DNA of 64,000 nucleotides from Stenotrophomonas maltophilia (GTDB lineage Bacteria; Pseudomonadota; Gammaproteobacteria; Xanthomonadales; Xanthomonadaceae). Position 1 is the stretch's first letter; each line of letters begins with the position of its first letter. The stretch covers positions 91,039 through 155,038 of the forward strand of contig NZ_RAUX01000018.1 in the NCBI RefSeq assembly GCF_013464485.1, written 5' to 3'. Below, piece after piece: positions 53,587 through 61,126 of the stretch. The notes below the pieces were generated by a model. The model was not told the DNA's origin. It was given only the letters and a program-made list of their open reading frames with translations, and ran no database searches. Position numbers and translations under genes: made by a program.

Positions 53587-53895
53587 ATGAGCACTGTCGA
53601 ACTGGGTGGGGATCTCGGCATCGAGAGCACCACCGAGCTCAAGAACCGCCTGGCCCCACTGGTGGCGCAGGCAGGCGAGCTGACCCTGGATGCAAGCCAG
53701 GTCGCCCGCATCCACACGGCCGCCGTGCAGGTGCTGTGTGCGTTCGTGCAGGCCCGCCGCGAGGCAGGCCTGGGCACCGGCTTCCACGGTTGCACTGCAA
53801 CCTTCCGTGACGCTGCGCGCCTGCTGGGCGTCACCCAGGCCTTGGGCCTGGACGTAACCCATGACAACCTGAAATCTGTGGAGAACGCTGCATGA
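53587..53895 (+). CDS. STAS-domain protein
   Basis: 102-residue single STAS domain (anti-sigma-factor antagonist fold). LTLDASQVARIHTAAVQVLCA contains Thr44 at the position of the phosphorylated Ser/Thr in SpoIIAA-like proteins. ATG 53587 is used; the upstream TTG is less likely. It overlaps cheY2 by four bases and so is coupled to a second chemotaxis unit. STAS proteins next to CheA are known in other che clusters, but their partner here cannot be read from sequence. Confidence 0.88.
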   Translation: MSTVELGGDLGIESTTELKNRLAPLVAQAGELTLDASQVARIHTAAVQVLCAFVQARREAGLGTGFHGCTATFRDAARLLGVTQALGLDVTHDNLKSVENAA

Positions 53896-54257
53896 GCGCA
53901 CGTATCTTGGTGGTGGACGATTCGGCGTCGATGCGCCAGATGGTTTCCTTCGCCCTCACCTCGGCCGGCTTTGCCGTCGAAGAAGCCGAAGACGGCGCGG
54001 TCGCGCTCGGTCGCGCCAAGGGCCAGCGCTTCAATGCGGTGGTCACCGACGTCAACATGCCGAACATGGACGGCATCGCGCTGATCCGCGAACTGCGCCA
54101 GCTGCCGGACTACAAGTTCACCCCGCTGTTGATGCTGACTACCGAATCGGCCGCCGACAAGAAGTCCGAAGGCAAGGCCGCCGGTGCGACCGGCTGGCTG
54201 GTCAAGCCGTTCAATCCCGAACAGCTGGTCGCCACCGTGCAGAAAGTGCTGGGCTGA
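53892..54257 (+). CDS. cheY: CheY-like response regulator (second copy)
   Basis: Stand-alone receiver, 121 residues, starting in the STAS gene stop (ATGA). Asp9/Asp10 (ILVVDDSASMR), phospho-acceptor Asp53 (VVTDVNMPNMDG), Thr84 region and Lys105 (WLVKPFNPEQL) are intact. It lacks the Trp after the phospho-Asp found in the first CheY. Likely phosphorylated by CheA2 downstream; motor binding or a phosphate-sink role are both possible. Confidence 0.93.
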   Translation: MSARILVVDDSASMRQMVSFALTSAGFAVEEAEDGAVALGRAKGQRFNAVVTDVNMPNMDGIALIRELRQLPDYKFTPLLMLTTESAADKKSEGKAAGATGWLVKPFNPEQLVATVQKVLG

Positions 54258-54302
54258 TCGCCCACCACCGCTCCCCCTCTTCGCTTCCGGACCACCACTG
54301 CC

Positions 54303-56291
54303 ATGAGCATGGACCTGCAACGCTTCCACGCCACCTTCTTCGAGGAGAGCCGCGAAGGCCTCGACGCGATGGAGGCTGGCCTGCTGGCCCTGGAATCGGG
54401 GCAGCAGGACGCGGAGATCATCAATTCGGTGTTCCGCGCCGCCCACTCCATCAAGGGCGGCGCCGGCACCTTCGGCTTCGACGCCATCGCCGGCCTGACC
54501 CACGTGCTGGAAACGCTGCTCGATGAACTGCGCGCCGGCAAGCGCGCATTGGAAGGCCACGCCGTCGACGCCATGCTGTCCTCGGTGGACGTGCTGCGCG
54601 CCCTGCTGCGCGAAGCCGAGCATGGCCAGGCAGCCGACCCCGCCGCTGTCGCCGCTGTCAAAGCGCGCCTGGAAGCGGTGCTCTCCGGCCAGGCCGCAGC
54701 GAGTGCCCCGGCCGCTGCCGCAACCAAGGTGGACGACACGCCGGAAGCTTGGCAGATCGGGTTCACGCCCGCACCGTCGCTGTTCATGAGCGGCAATGAC
54801 CCGCTGCGCATCATCCGCGAACTGGAACACCTCGGTTCGCTGCAGGTCGCCGCGCGCATGGAACGCCTGCCGGGCTTCGCCCAGCTCGACCCGCTCGAGG
54901 CCCACCTCGCATGGGACCTGGGCCTGGTGGGCAAGGTGCCGCGAAGCAAGATCGAAGACACCTTCGCCTGGGTACTGGACGACTGCGAACTGGATATCCG
55001 TCCAGCCGCACCGCCGAGCCTGGCCACCGAGGCACCTGCTGTACCCGCCCCTTCCACACCGGCTGCTGCTGTACCGGCGGCACCCACCGCCACTGCCAGC
55101 AGCGGCGGCGGCCAGGAAGCCGAAACCTCGATCCGCGTCAGCGTCGACAAAGTCGATGCGCTGATCAACCTGGTCGGCGAACTGGTCATCACCCAGGCCA
55201 TGCTCAAGCAGGTCTCGCACGCACTGGACCCGGTGCACGCCGAGAGCCTGTTCGCTGGCCTGGACCAGCTGGAACGCAACACCCGCGACCTGCAGGAAGC
55301 GGTGATCGGCGTGCGCATGCTGCCGGTCGATGCGGTGTTCCGCCGCTTCCCGCGCCTGGTCCGCGATCTGTCCAGCCGCCTCGGCAAGCAGGTGCGCCTG
55401 CGCACCGTCGGCGAAGGCACCGAGCTGGACAAGGGCCTGATCGAGAAGATCGCCGATCCGCTGGTGCATCTGGTGCGCAATTCGATCGACCACGGCCTGG
55501 AAATGCCCGACGTGCGTCGCGGCGCGGGCAAGGACGAAACCGGTACGATCACCCTGGCCGCATCGCACCAGGGCGGGCACATCGTCATCGAAGTGAGCGA
55601 CGACGGCCGCGGCCTGGATCGCAGCAAGATCCTGGCCAAGGCGCATGAACGCGGCCTGGCGGTACCGGACAACCCGACCGATTCGCAGGTCTGGGACCTG
55701 ATCTTCCAGCCGGGCTTCTCCACCGCCGATGCGGTCACCGACCTGTCCGGCCGTGGCGTCGGCATGGACGTGGTCCGCCGCAACATCCAGGCGCTGGGTG
55801 GCGAGGTGCAGATCGAAAGCAGCCTCGGCGTCGGCACCCGTACGCTGATCCGCCTTCCGCTGACCCTGGCCATCCTCGATGGCATGACCGTAGCGGTCGC
55901 GGGTGAGACGCTGATCCTGCCGCTGGCCTACGTTCTGGAAGCCCTGCAGCCGCAGGCCGAGGACATCCGCAGCATGGCCGGCGAAGGCCGTGTGCTGCGC
56001 GTGCGCGGTGAGTACCTGCCGATCCTGTCGCTGAGCGAGTACTACGGCTACGGCAACCGTGCTCCGGGCAGCGAGTCGCTGGTGGTGGTGGTCGAAGGCG
56101 ATGGCCAGAAGATCGCGCTGGAAGTGGACGAGCTGGTTGGCCAGCAGCAGGTGGTGGTGAAGAACATCGAGAACAACTACCGCCGCATCGGCGGGGTGTC
56201 CGGCGCCACCATCCTCGGCGATGGCCGCGTGGCCCTGATCGTCGACATCGGCGGCCTGGTGCGCTCGCTGCGGATGCCGCAGGCCGCCTGA
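54303..56291 (+). CDS. cheA: Chemotaxis histidine kinase CheA (second copy)
   Basis: 662 residues. Hpt with His48 (AAHSIKGGAGTFGFD). A P2-like segment at about 140-240 (IGFTPAPSLFMSGNDPLRII, DTFAWVLDDCELDI) that the first CheA lacks. Then dimerisation, HATPase with HLVRNSIDHG, SDDGRGLD, GRGVGMDVV, and a CheW-like C-terminus (LVVVVEGDGQKIALEVDELV). The domain content is canonical. With the STAS protein, CheY2, two receptors and CheW, it forms a separate chemosensory unit. Confidence 0.95.
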   Translation: MSMDLQRFHATFFEESREGLDAMEAGLLALESGQQDAEIINSVFRAAHSIKGGAGTFGFDAIAGLTHVLETLLDELRAGKRALEGHAVDAMLSSVDVLRALLREAEHGQAADPAAVAAVKARLEAVLSGQAAASAPAAAATKVDDTPEAWQIGFTPAPSLFMSGNDPLRIIRELEHLGSLQVAARMERLPGFAQLDPLEAHLAWDLGLVGKVPRSKIEDTFAWVLDDCELDIRPAAPPSLATEAPAVPAPSTPAAAVPAAPTATASSGGGQEAETSIRVSVDKVDALINLVGELVITQAMLKQVSHALDPVHAESLFAGLDQLERNTRDLQEAVIGVRMLPVDAVFRRFPRLVRDLSSRLGKQVRLRTVGEGTELDKGLIEKIADPLVHLVRNSIDHGLEMPDVRRGAGKDETGTITLAASHQGGHIVIEVSDDGRGLDRSKILAKAHERGLAVPDNPTDSQVWDLIFQPGFSTADAVTDLSGRGVGMDVVRRNIQALGGEVQIESSLGVGTRTLIRLPLTLAILDGMTVAVAGETLILPLAYVLEALQPQAEDIRSMAGEGRVLRVRGEYLPILSLSEYYGYGNRAPGSESLVVVVEGDGQKIALEVDELVGQQQVVVKNIENNYRRIGGVSGATILGDGRVALIVDIGGLVRSLRMPQAA

Positions 56292-56314
56292 TCCACGCTG
56301 CATGCGTGTACTGC

Positions 56315-56341
56315 ACCGCCGCCCTTCGGGGCGGCGGTTTT
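56315..56341 (+). terminator. Rho-independent terminator after cheA2
   Basis: CCGCCGCCC-TTCG-GGGCGGCGG stem (56316-56337) with a TTTT run, 24 bases after the cheA2 stop. Confidence 0.88.
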
Positions 56342-56367
56342 CGTTTGCACGCGCCCTGCCAGAGGGG

Positions 56368-56396
56368 CAGATCCCTCTCCTGAGCAAAGGGATCTG
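56368..56396. repeat. GGCAGATCCCT hairpin repeat
   Basis: CAGATCCCT (56368-56376) pairs with AGGGATCTG (56388-56396). It resembles the perfect GGGTCGGATCCCTTTCC hairpin at 58932 and the one at 63815, suggesting one dispersed family. Confidence 0.6.
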
Positions 56397-56538
56397 ACCG
56401 CAACCCACAGCGCCCTGCATTCCGTGAACTCCGTCAACGCAGCGGTTTCGCGGGCAACCACGTCACGCAAGCGAAAGCCCCGCCACGGCGGGACTTTCGC
56501 GCCGTCATCCCTACGCAAGCGAATGTGATCTGCGTCCA

Positions 56539-56565
56539 TAAAGTCCATCCGCACTGCGCCGCTAT
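56539..56565 (+). promoter_or_regulatory. Sigma-28 (FliA) promoter of mcp1
   Basis: TAAAGTCC, 11-base spacer, GCCGCTAT. Six of eight -35 and six of eight -10 positions fit the FliA consensus. It lies 109 bases upstream of the receptor start. Confidence 0.84.
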
Positions 56566-56674
56566 TTCGCTTTGACGGCCGTCACCGAACCCCCACCGGG
56601 CACCACCGTTCGCTCTGCAACCACCCCCAGCCGGCGCAACGACGCCGGCGCCCTGCCCACCTGGAGCACCCTGC

Positions 56675-58924
56675 ATGAAGTGGTTCCACGATCTGCCCAT
56701 CGCCCGCAAGCTGGCCGTGGGGTTCACCCTCACCACCCTGATGACCGTCGTACTGGGGGCCTTCGCCCTGGTCCGCCTGTCCGAGGCCAACGCGCAGCTG
56801 AGCGCCATGGCCTCCAACGATATTCCGTCCGTGCAGTACCTCGGCGAAGTGCGCTCGCAGCTGGGTGAGTTCCGTACCTATGAGCTGGCCCAGCTGAGCA
56901 TGCTGGACCAGCCCGAGAAGGTAGCCGACTACAACAAGCGCATGGACGACACCGCCGCCGTCGTGCGCGAACAGCTGGCCGCGTACGCCAGGCTGCCGGC
57001 CGGCGCCAAGGAGCGCGAGCTCTACCGCGCCGTGCAGACCGACATCGATGGCTACTTCGCAGCCAATGCCAAGCTGCGCGAAGCGGCCACGGCCGGCGAT
57101 GGCGTGGTCGCACGGCAGATCTCCGACGACCAGTCGCGTCCGCTGCGCCGCAAGGCCTTTGAAGACCTCAAGGCGCTGGGTGCGTACAGCAGCTCGCTGA
57201 TGCAGGGCAAGATCGACAACGCCAATGCCACCCATCGCAACAGCATGCTGGCCATCATTGCCGCTGTCGTACTGCTGGTTGTGGTCGCTGCAACCCTGGC
57301 GGTCGTCATCTCGCGCGCCGTGGTCGGCCCGCTCGGCAAAGCGGTGAACGCCATCCAGGCCGTCGCACGCGGCGACCTCAGCGTCACCACCCAGAGCACC
57401 GGCAAGGACGAGGCGGGCCGCATGCTCGCAGCCACCGCTGAAATGACCGCGATGCTGCGCCGCTTCTCCGAGCAGACCCAGCTGATGGCGCAGATGCACG
57501 CCGGTCCGGACATCAGCCATCGCATTCCGGAAGACTTCCCGGGCGTCTACGGGCAGCTGGCCAGCGGTATCAATACGGTCATCTTCGAACATCTCGACGC
57601 GATCCGCGATGCCATCGACGTGCTCAACCAGTACGCCACCGGCAACCTCACCCCGGACGCACGCCGCCTGCCGGGCAGCCGCGCGATCCTCCACGAATCG
57701 ATGGATGCGGCCAAGGCCAGCCTGCTGGCCATCAACACGCAGATCCAGCAGCTGGCCTCGGCCGCCGCCGCCGGCGACTTCAGCCAGCGCGGTGACGCGC
57801 AGCGTTTCAATCACGATTTCCGCCTGATGATCGAGCAGCTCAACAGCATGATGCAGGTGGCCGACGGCAACCTCGGCCAGCTCTCGCAGCTGCTGCAGTC
57901 CATCGCTGCCGGCGACCTGACCGCACGCATGGACGGCCAGTTCAATGGCGTGTTCGCGCGCATGCGTGATGACGCCAACACCACCGTTGCGCAGCTGACC
58001 CAGATCGTCGGACAGATCCAGGCCAGCGCCAGCAGTATCACCCTGGCTGCGGGCGAGATCGCCTCGGGCAACAGCGACCTGTCGCGCCGCACCGAACAGC
58101 AGGCCGCCAACCTGGAAGAAACCGCTGCCTCGATGGAGGAACTGACCTCCACCGTGCGCCAGAACGCCGAACACGCCCGCCAGGCCAACCAGCTCGCGAT
58201 CGGTGCACATGGCGTCGCCTCGCAGGGCGGTGAAGTGGTCGGCCAGGTGGTCACCACCATGTCGGCCATCGAAGCCTCGTCGAAGAAGATCGCCGAGATC
58301 ATCTCGGTCATCGACGGCATCGCCTTCCAGACCAACATCCTGGCGTTGAATGCTGCAGTGGAAGCTGCCCGCGCAGGTGAACAGGGCCGTGGCTTCGCCG
58401 TGGTCGCCAGCGAAGTGCGCACCCTCGCCCAGCGCTCGGCCGCTGCCGCCAAGGAGATCAAGGGCCTGATTGATGATTCGGTCGGCAAGGTCGCCGAAGG
58501 CTCCAGCCTGGTGCACCAGGCCGGCAGCACCATGGGCGAGATCGTTGCCTCGGTGCAGCGCGTGACCGACATCATGGCCGAGATCTCCGCAGCGTCGCAG
58601 GAACAGAGTGCCGGCATCGAGCAGGTCAACCAGACCGTGGTGCAGATGGACGAGACCACCCAGCAGAATGCTGCGCTGGTGGAAGAAGCCACCGCTGCCG
58701 CACGTGCAATGGAAGACCAGGCCGTGCAGCTCGGTGAAGCCGTGGCCCGCTTCCGGCTGGCATCACAGGGCACGACGGCCATCCCGGCACGCCCACTGGC
58801 GGCACCGGTACCGCGCCAGGTCGCAGCCGCCGCACCGGCCGCAAAGCCGGTCCCGGCGCGTACGCTGCACACCGCGACGGCCCAGCCGGCGCTGGCCGCA
58901 GACGGCGACTGGCAGGAGTTCTGA
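56675..58924 (+). CDS. Methyl-accepting chemotaxis protein with poly-HAMP linker
   Basis: 749 residues. First transmembrane segment about 10-32, four-helix-bundle-type periplasmic sensor about 33-190, second transmembrane segment about 190-213 ([20 protein letters not shown]), then a long run of HAMP-like units (about 213-455), and the signalling hairpin (tip [20 protein letters not shown], then [17 protein letters not shown]). It ends with GDWQEF, an xWxxF tail like the CheR-docking peptide of enteric receptors. Ligand is unknown. The signalling domain is nearly identical to that of the receptor at 61127. Confidence 0.94.
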   Translation: MKWFHDLPIARKLAVGFTLTTLMTVVLGAFALVRLSEANAQLSAMASNDIPSVQYLGEVRSQLGEFRTYELAQLSMLDQPEKVADYNKRMDDTAAVVREQLAAYARLPAGAKERELYRAVQTDIDGYFAANAKLREAATAGDGVVARQISDDQSRPLRRKAFEDLKALGAYSSSLMQGKIDNANATHRNSMLAIIAAVVLLVVVAATLAVVISRAVVGPLGKAVNAIQAVARGDLSVTTQSTGKDEAGRMLAATAEMTAMLRRFSEQTQLMAQMHAGPDISHRIPEDFPGVYGQLASGINTVIFEHLDAIRDAIDVLNQYATGNLTPDARRLPGSRAILHESMDAAKASLLAINTQIQQLASAAAAGDFSQRGDAQRFNHDFRLMIEQLNSMMQVADGNLGQLSQLLQSIAAGDLTARMDGQFNGVFARMRDDANTTVAQLTQIVGQIQASASSITLAAGEIASGNSDLSRRTEQQAANLEETAASMEELTSTVRQNAEHARQANQLAIGAHGVASQGGEVVGQVVTTMSAIEASSKKIAEIISVIDGIAFQTNILALNAAVEAARAGEQGRGFAVVASEVRTLAQRSAAAAKEIKGLIDDSVGKVAEGSSLVHQAGSTMGEIVASVQRVTDIMAEISAASQEQSAGIEQVNQTVVQMDETTQQNAALVEEATAAARAMEDQAVQLGEAVARFRLASQGTTAIPARPLAAPVPRQVAAAAPAAKPVPARTLHTATAQPALAADGDWQEF

Positions 58925-58931
58925 TGTACCC

Positions 58932-58971
58932 GGGGTCGGATCCCTTTCCTTCGGGAAAGGGATCCGACCCC
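58932..58971. terminator. Perfect 18-bp TTCG hairpin after mcp1
   Basis: GGGGTCGGATCCCTTTCC (58932-58949), loop TTCG, and its exact complement (58954-58971). No T-run. Probably a bidirectional transcript end, and a member of the CAGATCCCT hairpin family seen at 56368 and 63815. Confidence 0.75.
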
Positions 58972-59000
58972 TGACGCATGGAAAGTGATGCAATTCTCAC

Positions 59001-59027
59001 TTCATAATCCGGCGCAGTGGCCGATAT
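59001..59027 (+). promoter_or_regulatory. Possible sigma-28 (FliA) promoter of ycgR
   Basis: GCCGATAT (59020-59027) is a good -10, but the -35 position (TTCATAAT, 59001-59008) fits only weakly. It lies 55 bases before the ycgR ATG. In enteric bacteria ycgR is FliA-dependent, which supports the call. Confidence 0.5.
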
Positions 59028-59082
59028 CCCCATCGAGCCTCGCGCCAACGCGTGCTGGCGCCCGCCCCTGACCGTAGATTCC

Positions 59083-59856
59083 ATGTCCGACGGCAACGAC
59101 ACTGCAGTGCATGATGTCCACGCGGCTGATGCCGCTGACGAACGTTTCCTGGTCCGTAATCCGCGCCAGCTGCGGCAGCTGCTGCGATCGTTGATCGACC
59201 AGCGATCACTGATCAATGCGCATATCGACGGCCGCGACCGCTCGTTCCCGACCGCGCTGCTTGAACTCGACGAGGACGACGACACCCTGCTGCTCGATGG
59301 CAGCCCGCAGGAGGCGTCCAACCGCGCCGCCGAACAGGCCGACCATCTGCTGTGCTTTGCCCAGCTCGAACGCGTGCTGGTACGGTTCCGCCTGCAGGCA
59401 CTGCAGCGTGTGGACAACGACGGCCACGTCGCCTTCCGTGCCCCTCTGCCGATTGAACTGGTCCATCTGCAACGACGTGAGATGTACCGGCTGGAGACGC
59501 CAGTCACCGATTCGCCCCAGCTGCTGATCCCCGCCGGCGAGAGCCGTGCCGAAGCGCTGTCGATGCGGGTGGTGGACATCAGCGGCGGCGGCCTGGCGGT
59601 GGCCGTACCTACCGACTGCGCGGTGTTCAGCCTGCAGAAGCGCTACCCGGCGATGCTGTCGCTGCCCGACGGCCCCGACCTGGAGATCGAGCTGGTCGTC
59701 TGCAACCTGCTGCCGCAGCGCCAACCCAATGGCATCGAGATCAAGCGCGTGGGCATGCGCTTCGAAAGCCTGCCGCGTGGTGGCGACAGCGCCATCCAGC
59801 GCTACATTTTCCGCATCGACCGCCAGCGCAAGGCACGCCGCAACGGCGAGCTGTAG
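59083..59856 (+). CDS. ycgR: Flagellar brake protein YcgR (c-di-GMP-binding PilZ)
   Basis: 257 residues from ATG 59083; an in-frame GTG at 59017 overlaps the probable -10 box and is rejected. N-terminal YcgR domain (about 25-125) and C-terminal PilZ domain with both c-di-GMP motifs: RREMYR (131-136) and DISGGG (165-170, DxSxxG). When c-di-GMP is high, YcgR acts on the motor or stator to slow swimming. It sits between a receptor and cheW, all probably in the FliA regulon. Confidence 0.9.
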   Translation: MSDGNDTAVHDVHAADAADERFLVRNPRQLRQLLRSLIDQRSLINAHIDGRDRSFPTALLELDEDDDTLLLDGSPQEASNRAAEQADHLLCFAQLERVLVRFRLQALQRVDNDGHVAFRAPLPIELVHLQRREMYRLETPVTDSPQLLIPAGESRAEALSMRVVDISGGGLAVAVPTDCAVFSLQKRYPAMLSLPDGPDLEIELVVCNLLPQRQPNGIEIKRVGMRFESLPRGGDSAIQRYIFRIDRQRKARRNGEL

Positions 59857-59871
59857 GGCACGTTCAATGGG

Positions 59872-59932
59872 GTAGTGCCTGCCGCTGGCCGGCACTACCG
59901 ATCGCCGGCGGATCCACGCCATGCGTGGATGC
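59872..59932. repeat. Two small REP-type hairpins
   Basis: GGTAGTGCCTGCCGCTGGCC with its partner GGCACTACC (59872-59899) and GATCCACGCC-ATGCGTGGATGC (59911-59932). The second recurs at about 37515 and, as ATTCACGCCATGCGTGGA, at about 39976. Confidence 0.65.
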
Positions 59933-59944
59933 TTCCCCGGCACC

Positions 59945-59971
59945 TAAAGTCCCCCGACGAGGGGCCGATAC
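59945..59971 (+). promoter_or_regulatory. Sigma-28 (FliA) promoter of cheW
   Basis: TAAAGTCC, 11-base spacer, GCCGATAC: six of eight and seven of eight matches. It lies 42 bases upstream of cheW and is one of the two best FliA sites in the window. Confidence 0.88.
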
Positions 59972-60013
59972 CGAGCCTGACACCGGGACTTCCGGCAGAA
60001 CCAGGACCCCTCG

Positions 60014-60505
60014 ATGAACGACAAGACCAGCTCCGCCGCCAGCGCCGGTGGCGAATTCCTCAGCTTCACCCTCGGCGCCGAGCACTACGGCGTGGACATC
60101 CTCAAGGTGCAGGAAATCCGTGGCTACGATGCGGTCACCCGCGTGCCGGATGCCCCGGACTACATCAAGGGCGTGATCAACCTGCGCGGCACCATCGTGC
60201 CGGTCATCGACCTGCGCCTGAAGCTGCGCCTGGACAATGCCCGCTACGATGCCTTCACCGTGATGATCGTGCTGAACGTGGAAGACCGCGTGGTCGGCAT
60301 CGTGGTCGACAGCGTCTCGGACGTGATCCCGCTGTCGGCCGAGCAGATCCGCCCGACCCCGGAATTCGGCGCCGCCGTCGATACCCGCTTCATCTCCGGC
60401 ATCGGCACCCAGGACGACCGCATGCTGATCCTGCTCGACATCGAGACCCTGCTGGACAGCGCCGACATGGGCCAGGCCAACGTCGTTGAAGACGCCGCCG
60501 CCTGA
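60014..60505 (+). CDS. cheW: Chemotaxis coupling protein CheW
   Basis: Adaptor between receptors and CheA, 163 residues. [20 protein letters not shown], the receptor-contact stretch [20 protein letters not shown] and [16 protein letters not shown] are typical. It stands alone behind a FliA promoter, between ycgR and the OB-fold gene. It is the only free-standing CheW in the window and may serve both CheA proteins. Confidence 0.95.
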   Translation: MNDKTSSAASAGGEFLSFTLGAEHYGVDILKVQEIRGYDAVTRVPDAPDYIKGVINLRGTIVPVIDLRLKLRLDNARYDAFTVMIVLNVEDRVVGIVVDSVSDVIPLSAEQIRPTPEFGAAVDTRFISGIGTQDDRMLILLDIETLLDSADMGQANVVEDAAA

Positions 60506-60542
60506 TCGAACGGACCTGCTTCACGTTCTGGTCACAAAACCC

Positions 60543-60569
60543 TTCAGTTCCCTCCGGCAATGCCGATAG
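60543..60569 (+). promoter_or_regulatory. Sigma-28 (FliA) promoter of the OB-fold gene
   Basis: TTCAGTTC, 11-base spacer, GCCGATAG. The -10 matches seven of eight positions, the -35 five of eight. It lies 72 bases before the ATG at 60642. Confidence 0.7.
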
Positions 60570-60641
60570 GGGGACAGAAGCCGGTCGCGCAGGAGCGCGC
60601 AGAACCGGAACGACCATCACCATCCCCGGAGATACACCTCG

Positions 60642-61025
60642 ATGAAGTCCCTGCTTGCGTTCGTTTCGGCCGCTGTCCTGGCCACCACCGCTTCCGCCGC
60701 GTTCGCCCAGTCGGCCGACATGATCCCGCCGGAACTGGCCCCGCGCTCGGTCGGCAAGGACGGCATGGTCTGCGGCAAGGTTGAAAAGGCCCGCTACGCA
60801 GAAGGTTCCGAAGGCCAGCCGACCTTCCTGTACATGGGCGGCGCCTTCCCGCGCCACACCTTCTCGGCGCGCATCGCCGGCGAGAACCGCGGCAAGTTCT
60901 CCTTCCCGCTGGAAACCCTGGAAGGCAAGACCGTGTGCGTGATCGGCAAGATCCAGCGCGACGCTTCGCGCGCCGAAATCGAAGTCAGCTCGCCGGCCGG
61001 CCTGAAGCTGGCCAACATCAAGTAA
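60642..61025 (+). CDS. Small exported protein with OB-fold-like domain
   Basis: 127 residues. Clear Sec signal peptide with cleavage after AFA (residue 22). The mature 105 residues contain VCGKVEKARYAEGSEGQPTF, then LYMGGAFPRHTFSARIAGEN and LEGKTVCVIGKIQ, the pattern of OB-fold domains seen in small exported or nuclease-associated proteins. Two cysteines (44 and 99) could form a disulfide. No lipobox. It is preceded by a probable FliA promoter and lies between cheW and a chemoreceptor, so a periplasmic role in motility or sensing is inferred. Molecular function is unknown to me. Confidence 0.72.
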   Translation: MKSLLAFVSAAVLATTASAAFAQSADMIPPELAPRSVGKDGMVCGKVEKARYAEGSEGQPTFLYMGGAFPRHTFSARIAGENRGKFSFPLETLEGKTVCVIGKIQRDASRAEIEVSSPAGLKLANIK

Positions 61026-61041
61026 TCCGCTGTCCGTCGGA

Positions 61042-61067
61042 CCACGCCGGACGTTGTGCCGGCGTGG
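61042..61067 (+). terminator. Hairpin after the OB-fold gene
   Basis: CCACGCCGG (61042-61050) pairs with CCGGCGTGG (61059-61067), followed by TTT. It lies between the OB-fold gene and mcp2; probably a partial terminator since no separate promoter for mcp2 is obvious. Confidence 0.65.
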
Positions 61068-61126
61068 TTTCTGCTGCAACCGGGCCCGATGCCCGGACGC
61101 GTCTGCCTTAGGAGATCGCAACGCCC

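Larger units (their letters stand above)
56342..56674. other. Intergenic region upstream of mcp1
   Basis: About 330 bases with no gene: an imperfect CAGATCCCT/AGGGATCTG hairpin (56368-56396), a GCGAAAGCCCCGCC/GGCGGGACTTTCGC hairpin (56471-56500), and the FliA promoter (56539-56565). Confidence 0.65.

Noticed and set aside
53553-56420. 955-codon minus-strand open frame opposite cheA2
   Set aside because: Same antisense artefact; the + strand carries all conserved CheA motifs over the full length.
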